Shown: positions 57,836 to 64,000 of the stretch, one piece after another
Numbering within the stretch: position 1 is the first letter of the stretch
Layout of the letters: the number at the start of each line of letters is the position of its first letter
Source: an uncultured Dysosmobacter sp.
GTDB taxonomy: Bacteria; Bacillota; Clostridia; Oscillospirales; Oscillospiraceae
Assembly: GCA_934504065.1 (NCBI GenBank)
Contig: CAKSVQ010000001.1
Location: forward strand, 35,347-99,346
Reading direction: 5' to 3'
DNA: 64,000 bases
Notes under the pieces: model-generated
The model's database searches: none
Seen by the model: the letters and a program-made list of their open reading frames with translations, nothing else
What the model was told of the DNA's origin: nothing
Made by a program: the position numbers and the translations under genes

Positions 57836-59155
57836 ATGAAGCAGAAAATTGCAGCAATTCTCACCGCCGTGATGCTGGTATGCCTCACGATCCCGCAGGC
57901 ATTTGCCGTGACTAAGTATCATGTCACGGTCACGCTCTCCGGCCCGGATGGCAACGGTGTGACGCGCACCATCTCCGCCGACACCGGTGACGGCACCACC
58001 ACCACCAAGCTGGCCGCCGAGGTCGTTGGCCTGCTTGGCGAAAAGTATTCCGAGATCGAGACCACCTTTGCCGGGACTGGACTGCGCAGCATTGTGGATG
58101 ACGGCCGCACTGCTTTCGACAACGGTTCCTCCGCGTGGGAGGCTTATGTCAGCGGCTTTACCGGGGACATGAACAACCCTGCTTTCAAGGCACAGCTTGC
58201 AAGCCTTGACACCACTTATGCCGATCTGACGGTGAACGCCAGCAACGTGCTGACTTATCAGGGCTACACCCTGACGGTCACTCTCAAGAGCACCTCCACG
58301 GGCTCCAGCTCTGGTGGCTCCGGCGGCAGCTCCGTCAAGCAGCCCACGGATGAGGCCACCACGACCACCACTGTGAAGAATGCTGATGGCTCCACCACGA
58401 CCATCGTGAAGGACAACGCCACCGGAAAGATGACCGTCACCGTTTCCGGCGCTTCCTCCGCTAAGGTCGCTCTGCCCGCTTCCAACCTGCATCCCGGTCT
58501 GGTGGCTGTGGACGCAAACGGCGATGTGGACCCCAAGTCCATCGTCACCAATGACGGTGTGGTCACTGTGATCTCCGGCACGGAGACTGTGACCGTTGAG
58601 GACCGCTCCAAGGACTTCACCGACATCCCCGCCAGCTACTGGGCACATGACGCGGTGGACTATGTTTCCGCTCGCGGCATGATGAATGGCACCTCCGCCA
58701 CCACCTTCTCTCCCAACGGCTCCGTTACCCGCGGTATGATCGCCGCCATTCTGTACCGTCTGGAGAGTGAGCCGGGCTTCAAGAATGCCAGCAACTTCAG
58801 CGACATTCTGAACGGCCAGTATTATACCGACGGCGTGCAGTGGGCTGCTGAAAACGGTGTGGTCACCGGATACAGCGACGGCACCTATCAGCCCAACCAG
58901 TCCATCACCCGTCAGCAGTTCGCCGCCATGCTGTACCGCTATCTGGGTCAGCCCGCGGTGGACGATCAGGCGACCCTGAACTTCTCTGACGCCGCACAGG
59001 TCAGCACCTATGCCCAGTCCGCCATGAAGTGGGCGGTGAGCAACGGCCTGCTGCAGGGCAACAACGGCCAGCTGAATCCCAACGGTCTGCTGACCCGCGC
59101 CCAGTGCGCTACCATCCTCATGCGCTTCAACACCTACGTGATGAACAACCTGTAA
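57836..59155 (+). CDS. Secreted protein with three SLH domains
   Basis: A 439-residue protein: signal peptide KIAAILTAVMLVCLTIPQAF (cleaved after AFA), a beta-rich N-terminal domain (KYHVTVTLSGPDGNG, YTLTVTLKSTSTG), a Ser/Gly/Thr linker near 160-190, another beta segment, and three SLH domains at about 255-435 (FTDIPASYWAHDAVDYVSARG, FSDILNGQYYTDGVQWAAENG, FSDAAQVSTYAQSAMKWAVSN). It is held on the cell wall by pyruvylated secondary polymer. It directly follows the membrane protein (TGAATG junction), and its hairpin terminator ends this operon. Confidence 0.9.
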   Translation: MKQKIAAILTAVMLVCLTIPQAFAVTKYHVTVTLSGPDGNGVTRTISADTGDGTTTTKLAAEVVGLLGEKYSEIETTFAGTGLRSIVDDGRTAFDNGSSAWEAYVSGFTGDMNNPAFKAQLASLDTTYADLTVNASNVLTYQGYTLTVTLKSTSTGSSSGGSGGSSVKQPTDEATTTTTVKNADGSTTTIVKDNATGKMTVTVSGASSAKVALPASNLHPGLVAVDANGDVDPKSIVTNDGVVTVISGTETVTVEDRSKDFTDIPASYWAHDAVDYVSARGMMNGTSATTFSPNGSVTRGMIAAILYRLESEPGFKNASNFSDILNGQYYTDGVQWAAENGVVTGYSDGTYQPNQSITRQQFAAMLYRYLGQPAVDDQATLNFSDAAQVSTYAQSAMKWAVSNGLLQGNNGQLNPNGLLTRAQCATILMRFNTYVMNNL

Positions 59156-59169
59156 TCGTTCGGCGCGTT

Positions 59170-59197
59170 GCGCGGCGGGGACCTTTCCCCGCCGCGC
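59170..59197 (+). terminator. Hairpin ending the surface-protein operon
   Basis: GCGCGGCGGGG pairs with CCCCGCCGCGC around ACCTTT. No long T-run follows, so termination may be partial. Confidence 0.6.
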
Positions 59198-59349
59198 AGG
59201 CCCGGCGTTCGGCTTGAAGAAAACGCAGAAATGTGGACTGCGTGATTTTTTGCGCTTTTTTGAGACTAAACGCTGGAAAATATTGTTAGATTTCAATAAA
59301 ATTACCCTGTGTTTTTTTCTATGCGCGGGGTAAGGGGAGGGAAGCTTTT

Positions 59350-61254
59350 ATGGCCAGACAAAAGATCACAAGACGGGAACTTGCCGTCGTACTGCTGGAT
59401 ATTCTCATTCTGGCGGCTGCGGACGGACTGGCGCTGCTGACGCGCTTTGACTTTTCCTTCAGCAGCATTCCAACGGAATACCTGCATGCGTGTATGCACC
59501 TTTTCCCGGTGCAGGTCGTGCTCACGGTGCTGATTTTCGGCTTTTGCCGGATGTACAGCTATGTGTGGCGCTCGGTCAGCGCCCGGGATGCCACGGAAAT
59601 GCTCCTTACCGCGCTGGTCGCCGGGTGTGTCAGCTTTGTCGCTGGCAGCCTGATGGGGTTGCAGATCCCCCGCAGTGTGCAGTTCCTTTCGATTTTCTTG
59701 CAGGTGACAGCGTTCACGGGTATGCGGTGTGTGCTGCGAGTCTATGAGTCGCTGCGGCGGCTGCGCGCCGTTCCCAGCAAGAAGGGCGATTCGCCCCGCA
59801 TCATGCTGATCGGTGCAGGTGAGGCGGGCCGGGTGCTGCTGCGGGAGAGCATGTCCAACAACAGCGCCCACGGGCGCATCTGCTGTGTGATCGACGATGA
59901 CCGGGAAAAGTGGGGCAAATACCTCAATGGTGTGCCCATCGTAGGTGGACGGGAGTCCATCCGCGAGGCGGTGAAGAGCAAGCAGATCGACCAGATCATT
60001 TTTGCCATTCCCTCGCTGGGATTGCAGGAAAAGAAGGACATTTTGAACCTGTGCAAGGACACGGGCTGCCGTCTGCGGATCTTGCCGGAGATTTATAAAA
60101 TGATGGACCATCAGGGCGACATCAGCATGGCCGTGGTGCAGGATGTGCAGATGGAGGACCTGCTGGGCCGCGACCCCGTCCGGCTGGATACTGACATGCT
60201 GAAGGATTTCCTTGGCGGCAAGACGGTGTTGGTCACCGGGGGCGGCGGTTCGATCGGCAGTGAGTTGTGCCGTCAAATCGCAGTATATCAGCCGAAAAAG
60301 CTGATTATAGTGGACATTTATGAAAACAACGCCTATGACATCCAGCAGGAGTTGCTCCGCAATTATGGCCGGGAATTCCCCCTGCAAGTGGAGATCGCTT
60401 CCGTGCGGGATAAGGAGCGCATCTATCAGATCTTTGCCGATTACCGTCCGGACATTGTGTTCCATGCCGCCGCCCACAAGCACGTTCCTCTGATGGAGGA
60501 GTGCCCGGAGGAGGCCGTGAAGAATAATGTCTTCGGCACGTGGCATGTGGTGCGGGCCTCCGAAAAGTTCGGCGTTTCCAAATTCGTGATGATCTCCACG
60601 GACAAGGCGGTGAACCCCACCAACTTCATGGGCGCGACCAAGCGCTTCTGCGAGATGATTTTGCAGAGCCGCCGCCACAGCCCCACGGAGTTCTGTTCGG
60701 TGCGCTTTGGCAACGTGCTGGGCTCTAACGGCTCGGTGGTGCCCCTGTTCAAAAAGCAGATCGCTTCCGGCGGCCCTGTGACCATTACGGACAAGCGTAT
60801 CACTCGCTTTTTCATGACCATCCCCGAAGCCGCCCAGCTGGTGCTGGAGGCTGGAGCCATGGCCCGGCAGAGCCAGATATTCGTGCTGGATATGGGTGAG
60901 CCTGTGAAGATTCTGGAGCTGGCGGAAAACCTGATCCGCCTGTCCGGACTGGAGCCCTACCGGGATATTGCCATTGAGGAGATCGGCCTGCGCCCCGGCG
61001 AGAAGCTGTATGAAGAACTGCTGATGCGCAGCGAGACGCTGTCTGCCACGGCCAATAAAAAGATTTTTGTGGAACAGCAGCAGGAAATCGACGGCGAAGA
61101 GATCATGGGGGACCTCAAACAGTTGGACCGCTCGCTGGCCGAAGGCTGCACCCCGCAGGAGCTGATCGCCCAGTTCCGCCATATGGTGCCTACATATCAT
61201 GACCCTGACGAGGTGAATAAAAAGGTGGGCGAGGCCCAGCTTTCCGCCGTGTAA
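59350..61254 (+). CDS. FlaA1/CapD-type nucleoside-diphosphate-sugar dehydratase/epimerase
   Basis: A 634-residue membrane enzyme of the WbpM/PglF/CapD family. Four N-terminal membrane helices (to about 120), a CoA-binding-like Rossmann domain (MLIGAGEAGRVLLRES near 152) and a C-terminal SDR domain with VLVTGGGGSIGSELCRQI near 295, the catalytic SMATDK-like MISTDKAVNPTNFMGATKR near 415. It makes a 4-keto-6-deoxy (or 4,6-dehydratase) UDP-GlcNAc-type precursor for surface glycan. In other Firmicutes it directly follows the Wzz-kinase-phosphatase genes, here 13 kb upstream. AGGGGAGGGAAGC precedes the ATG. Confidence 0.93.
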   Translation: MARQKITRRELAVVLLDILILAAADGLALLTRFDFSFSSIPTEYLHACMHLFPVQVVLTVLIFGFCRMYSYVWRSVSARDATEMLLTALVAGCVSFVAGSLMGLQIPRSVQFLSIFLQVTAFTGMRCVLRVYESLRRLRAVPSKKGDSPRIMLIGAGEAGRVLLRESMSNNSAHGRICCVIDDDREKWGKYLNGVPIVGGRESIREAVKSKQIDQIIFAIPSLGLQEKKDILNLCKDTGCRLRILPEIYKMMDHQGDISMAVVQDVQMEDLLGRDPVRLDTDMLKDFLGGKTVLVTGGGGSIGSELCRQIAVYQPKKLIIVDIYENNAYDIQQELLRNYGREFPLQVEIASVRDKERIYQIFADYRPDIVFHAAAHKHVPLMEECPEEAVKNNVFGTWHVVRASEKFGVSKFVMISTDKAVNPTNFMGATKRFCEMILQSRRHSPTEFCSVRFGNVLGSNGSVVPLFKKQIASGGPVTITDKRITRFFMTIPEAAQLVLEAGAMARQSQIFVLDMGEPVKILELAENLIRLSGLEPYRDIAIEEIGLRPGEKLYEELLMRSETLSATANKKIFVEQQQEIDGEEIMGDLKQLDRSLAEGCTPQELIAQFRHMVPTYHDPDEVNKKVGEAQLSAV

Positions 61255-61267
61255 AAGGGGAGAATTT

Positions 61268-61316
61268 GAAAACGCTCTGTTGAATGGCGAAGCCATTCAA
61301 CAGAGCGTTTTACATT
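61268..61316. terminator. Bidirectional terminator
   Basis: AAAACGCTCTGTTGAATGGC pairs with its complement around GAA, with T-run beyond. It separates the convergent dehydratase and chromate-transporter genes. Confidence 0.9.
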
Positions 61317-61342
61317 TTGAGCAGTTTTCCGGGCGCCGGACT

Positions 61343-61876
61343 TTACCGGATGAGCACCAGCCCCGCCAACGCGCAGGCCAGAATCGTCAGGGAGATGCTC
61401 TGTTTCCATACGAAGAGCATCACCACCGCCAGCACGCCGATCAGCGCCGCCGCAGGGCTGAACGCCCCGGCGGTGTTGACATAGTTGGTGCTGCATAGGG
61501 AGATCAGCACGCCGATGAGCAGCCCCAGACTGGCCGGGCGCACGCCGACCATGGCGTCGCCCAGTGTGCGGGAGTCCTTGAACCGCTCAAAGGCTACCGC
61601 CGCCAAAGAGCACAGCAGCAGCGTGGGGGAGGTGACCCCCAGCACAGCGCACAGCGCCCCCAGCAGCCCCGCCGTCCGGGTCCCGGCGAAAATGGCGCAG
61701 TTCAGGCCCAGCGGGCCGGGGGTCATTTCCGCAATGGCCACAATGTCGCTGACCTCGGTGGCGGTCATCCAGCCGTGGCCCAGCATCTCGCTGTTGATCA
61801 GCGGCACCATGCTCAGCCCGCCGAAGCTGGTGAAGCCGATCTTGCAGAAGGTGATAAACAGTTCCCAGAAGATCAT
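61343..61876 (-). CDS. chrA: Chromate transporter half-protein (ChrA C-terminal type)
   Basis: A 177-residue CHR-domain membrane protein with about six helices. FITFCKIGFTSFGGLSMVPLIN is the family start motif (F-G-G) and EMTPGPLGLNCAIFAGTRTAG holds the PGP motif. Together with the overlapping second gene it makes the short-chain heterodimeric CHR antiporter. It may export chromate or another oxyanion. ATGA overlap with the other half. Confidence 0.85.
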   Translation of the reverse strand: MIFWELFITFCKIGFTSFGGLSMVPLINSEMLGHGWMTATEVSDIVAIAEMTPGPLGLNCAIFAGTRTAGLLGALCAVLGVTSPTLLLCSLAAVAFERFKDSRTLGDAMVGVRPASLGLLIGVLISLCSTNYVNTAGAFSPAAALIGVLAVVMLFVWKQSISLTILACALAGLVLIR

Positions 61877-62451
61877 GGCTGCCGCTCCTCTCTGTACCGC
61901 CGCAGCGCGGACAGCGCCAGTCCCAGCACGGCGCAAAGGCACACCACGACCGCGCAGTTCCACCCCAGCACCACATAGGCCACCGCCGCCAGCACCATAA
62001 AGGCAAGGCCGCTTTTGTCCGCCAGTGCGGCGGTGCGCAGCTTGGCCGAGGCCAGCAGGATGATGGGGGCCACGCTGGCCCGCACGCCTGCCATGGCCCG
62101 TTCCACGTAAAGGTTGCCCTGCAAGAAGGCGTAGCCCCACGTGACCAGTGTCAGCACGATCAGTGACGGCAGGGAGATGCCTATCAGTCCTGCCACCGCG
62201 CCGGGAAAGCCCGCCATGCGGTAGCCGAAGAGGTACGACACGTTGCAGATCATAATTCCCGGTACGCTGCGGCCCACACTGGTGATGTCCAGCAGGTCCT
62301 CATTAGTGATGCACTGGCGCTTTTCCACATATTCCTTCTGAATCTGTGCCACGATTGACCAGCCGCCGCCAAAGGTATAAAAACCGATGCGAAAGAAGAA
62401 TAAAAATACCCGGACCGCTTCTGTAAGCTTTCCGGACTGCTTTTGCTCCAT
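61873..62451 (-). CDS. chrA: Chromate transporter half-protein (ChrA N-terminal type)
   Basis: A 192-residue CHR-domain membrane protein. FFFRIGFYTFGGGWSIVAQIQ carries the FGGG motif, and LLDITSVGRSVPGIMICNVSYLFGY the second conserved block. It forms the first gene of the pair. Both halves are needed in other bacteria for oxyanion export. GGAAGTGA precedes the ATG. Confidence 0.85.
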   Translation of the reverse strand: MEQKQSGKLTEAVRVFLFFFRIGFYTFGGGWSIVAQIQKEYVEKRQCITNEDLLDITSVGRSVPGIMICNVSYLFGYRMAGFPGAVAGLIGISLPSLIVLTLVTWGYAFLQGNLYVERAMAGVRASVAPIILLASAKLRTAALADKSGLAFMVLAAVAYVVLGWNCAVVVCLCAVLGLALSALRRYREERQP

Positions 62452-62514
62452 CGTCTCACTTCCTTATTTTTGATGTGGCTCATTTTACCCAAAAAGTGAC
62501 GAGTAGTAAATATC

Positions 62515-62550
62515 AAAAAGACCACTACGGTAAACGTAGTGGTCTTTTTG
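62515..62550 (-). terminator. Terminator after the tRNA-Ser genes
   Basis: AAAAAGACCACTACG pairs with CGTAGTGGTCTTTTT and carries T-runs in both directions. It begins directly at the CCA end of the first tRNA on the minus strand and also separates it from the chrA genes. Confidence 0.88.
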
Positions 62551-62641
62551 GCGCGGAAGGAGGGATTTGAACCCTCGCGGCGGTTTTAGCCACCCTACTC
62601 CCTTAGCAGGGGAGCCCCTTCGGCCTCTTGGGTACTTCCGC
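62549..62641 (-). tRNA. tRNA-Ser (GCT anticodon), CCA encoded
   Basis: A 93-base class II tRNA on the minus strand. Acceptor arms GCGGAAG and CTTCCGC pair; anticodon loop CTGCTAA lies between CTCCC and GGGAG; a long variable arm follows; T-loop GTTCAAATC is present. The G-CCA end is genomically encoded and merges with the terminator stem. Reads AGC/AGT serine codons. Confidence 0.95.
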
Positions 62642-62664
62642 AGGTCGATGGTGTTCTATAAAAA

Positions 62665-62752
62665 TGGCGGAGAGAGTGGGATTCGAACCCACGGAGACTT
62701 GCGCCTCGCCGGTTTTCAAGACCGGTTCCTTAAACCGCTCGGACATCTCTCC
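62665..62752 (-). tRNA. tRNA-Ser (TGA anticodon), CCA encoded
   Basis: An 88-base class II tRNA on the minus strand. Acceptor GGAGAGA with TCTCTCC, anticodon loop CTTGAAA between CCGGT and ACCGG, a long variable arm, T-loop GTTCGAATC, and an encoded CCA. Reads TCA/TCG serine codons. It is transcribed before the GCT tRNA from the same promoter. Confidence 0.95.
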
Positions 62753-62791
62753 ATCAGCGTGGCAGGTTCTCCGGCTCTCAAACGCTTAGTT

Positions 62792-62821
62792 AGTTTACCA
62801 TACCCGGCACCGGTTTGTCAA
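62792..62821 (-). promoter_or_regulatory. Promoter of the tRNA-Ser pair
   Basis: On the minus strand TTGACA and TAAACT are separated by 18 bases and lie 40 bases before the first tRNA. Confidence 0.65.
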
Positions 62822-62884
62822 CCGAAAAAGTAAAGAATATTCCAAGAAAATTCACGACGGGGGAAAACGTTCACAATTTAGGGA

Positions 62885-62912
62885 TGACTTTTGTGGGGGG
62901 AACGGTTATAAT
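62885..62912 (+). promoter_or_regulatory. Promoter of the rhomboid-like gene
   Basis: TATAAT (62907-62912) is exact; TGACTT about 16 bases upstream is a weak -35 box. A G-run lies in the spacer. Confidence 0.45.
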
Positions 62913-62975
62913 AGTGCCAATAAACAACTGGTTTTGCAGCCTGATGCATCCAAACAAATGACAGGAGGTTCTGTT

Positions 62976-63839
62976 TTGAAGAAACTGAATCAATGGATCG
63001 ACCGGTTTGCCTACAGCCATCCCCGCTTTGGCATCCCGAATCTTATGCTGTATATCGTCATCGCCAATGCGGCCACCTACATCCTTACCATGTTTGCCGG
63101 ATCGGAGGCGCTGAGCTTTTTGGAGTTCGATCTGTACCACCTGCTTCACGGCGAAGTGTGGCGACTGGTGACCTTTGTGCTGCTGCCCTTCAGCTACAGG
63201 CCGCTTTCTCTTTTTATTATGCTGTCCTTTTACTATTTTGTGGGCGGCACGCTGGAACGGGAATGGGGCACTGCCAAGTTTACCTTATATTATCTCAGCG
63301 GAATGATCCTCAGCGTGTTGTCCACGGTGATTCTGTCCCTGGCCACGGGTTACTATGGATGGAGCCTGTCCGACGCCTATTACATCAACCTGACGATGTT
63401 CCTGGCCTATGCGGCATTGTATCCGGATGCCCAGATCTGGTTCTATATGGTGATCCCACTGAAAGCCAAGTGGATAGCCTGGGCGGACATTGCCCTGTTT
63501 GGCTGGAACATTTTCAGATCCTTGACCTATGGCGCTTACGGCAGTGCACTGGCCGCCGTGGTGGCGATTCTGAATTTTGTCATCTTTTTCTGGGAGGATA
63601 TCAAGGGGATGCTGGGCATCCAGAGCCGCCAGCGCTCCCGGCAGACCATCCAGTTCAAGTCTGCCGTCCGGCAGCAGAAGCGGGCGGAGGCAGAGCGGGG
63701 CTATCGCCACAAGTGCGAGATCTGCGGACGTACTGACGCTGACCATCCGGAACTGGAGTTCCGGTACTGCTCCAAGTGCCAGGGCTATCACTGCTTCTGC
63801 TCGGACCATATTTTCAATCACCAGCATTTTGATAAATAA
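62976..63839 (+). CDS. Degenerate rhomboid-family membrane protein with zinc-ribbon tail
   Basis: A 287-residue protein with about six membrane helices. LMLYIVIANAATYILTMFAG, LLHGEVWRLVTFVLLPFSY, and LEREWGTAKFTLYYLSGMI match the rhomboid (DUF1751-like) core, but the GxSG catalytic Ser motif is missing (YYINLTMFLAYAALYP instead), so it is probably not a protease. The C-terminal soluble tail has CEICGRTDADHPELEF and YCSKCQGYHCFCSDHIFNHQH, a zinc-binding cluster of Cys and His. Translation starts at TTG 62976, 7 bases after AGGAGG. Possible pseudoprotease or sorting factor. Confidence 0.72.
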   Translation: MKKLNQWIDRFAYSHPRFGIPNLMLYIVIANAATYILTMFAGSEALSFLEFDLYHLLHGEVWRLVTFVLLPFSYRPLSLFIMLSFYYFVGGTLEREWGTAKFTLYYLSGMILSVLSTVILSLATGYYGWSLSDAYYINLTMFLAYAALYPDAQIWFYMVIPLKAKWIAWADIALFGWNIFRSLTYGAYGSALAAVVAILNFVIFFWEDIKGMLGIQSRQRSRQTIQFKSAVRQQKRAEAERGYRHKCEICGRTDADHPELEFRYCSKCQGYHCFCSDHIFNHQHFDK

Positions 63840-64000
63840 GTGCGGCAGGACCTCCGGGAAACCGGGGGTTCTGTTTGCTATTGGGGGATGAGGAGGAAAC
63901 GATACTATATAATATAGTGGTGATGCGGCGGCGCTGGAAGGGAAGCAGCTGCAGCCGATGGTGAGATAGGGGAAAATTGAGGGGCCGGGAGGGCGTTTCT
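63840..64000. other. End of window, probable terminator
   Basis: ACCTCCGG pairs with CCGGGGGT at 63850-63869 and is followed by TCTGTTTG, probably ending the rhomboid-like transcript. The remaining 130 bases show AT-rich TACTATATAATATAGTG near 63904 and no gene that can be called within the window. Confidence 0.45.

Noticed and set aside
1-64000. CRISPR arrays, insertion sequences or prophage genes
   Set aside because: No spaced direct repeats of CRISPR type, no transposase or integrase, and no phage structural genes were seen.

Overview
The window is a high-GC, gene-dense stretch of chromosome from a spore-forming Firmicute, most likely an anaerobic gut Clostridium relative of the Oscillospiraceae type. 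The evidence is spoIID, bofA with its DUF2508 partner, RNase Y, AAGGAGG-type ribosome binding sites, S-layer (SLH) surface proteins, hybrid cluster protein and a minimal Fe-S assembly pair. The taxonomic placement is inference; no rRNA operon is present. Promoters with TTGACA/TTGCAC boxes 16-18 bases from TATAAT/TAAACT are readable before several operons, and most operons end in strong hairpins.

Layout. 0.1-6.5 kb: SmsC-SmsB Fe-S scaffold pair, two left-handed beta-helix proteins, family 4 uracil-DNA glycosylase, a CmpB-type membrane protein, an RlmI-like RNA methyltransferase and an amidase. 6.5-15.8 kb: rny, recG, two YfcE-type phosphoesterases, a PspA plus TPM-domain envelope-stress pair, and a small XRE regulator followed by a probable modification-dependent nuclease. 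15.8-24.9 kb: O-antigen-ligase-like protein with a glycosyltransferase, a cytidylate-kinase-like protein, spoIID, tadA, DUF2508-bofA. 25-32 kb: rplM-rpsI and a 2065-residue SLH-anchored beta-helix protein. 32-38 kb: MerR, XRE and GntR regulators with their neighbours, and a decayed leuC/leuD-type dehydratase pair. 38-44 kb: TtcA-like protein, cysteine desulfurase, ThiF-type E1 enzyme, Cys-rich small protein, XdhC, and hcp. 44-61 kb: exopolysaccharide control genes (Wzz, BY-kinase, PHP phosphatase), then a 1994-residue surface protein and a peptide-modification-like cluster, then the FlaA1/CapD-type sugar dehydratase. 61-64 kb: split chromate transporter, two tRNA-Ser genes, and a degenerate rhomboid with a zinc-ribbon tail.

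The most interesting items are: (1) a candidate RiPP-type cluster at 52.7-57.8 kb, with a 56-residue peptide carrying a YxxPxL leader motif and a C-terminal serine, a translationally coupled HPr-kinase-like protein, a PqqD-like protein, an S26-type peptidase and an ABC exporter, but no recognisable cyclase; (2) a roughly 185-bp structured repeat in two full copies (before recG and before xdhC) in which all four stems differ in sequence yet still pair, plus two tail-only copies; and (3) a two-gene unit of an XRE regulator and a protein that looks like a PUA/EVE-type reader joined to a PD-(D/E)xK-like nuclease with no methyltransferase. All functional statements come from reading motifs by eye; no database search was run.
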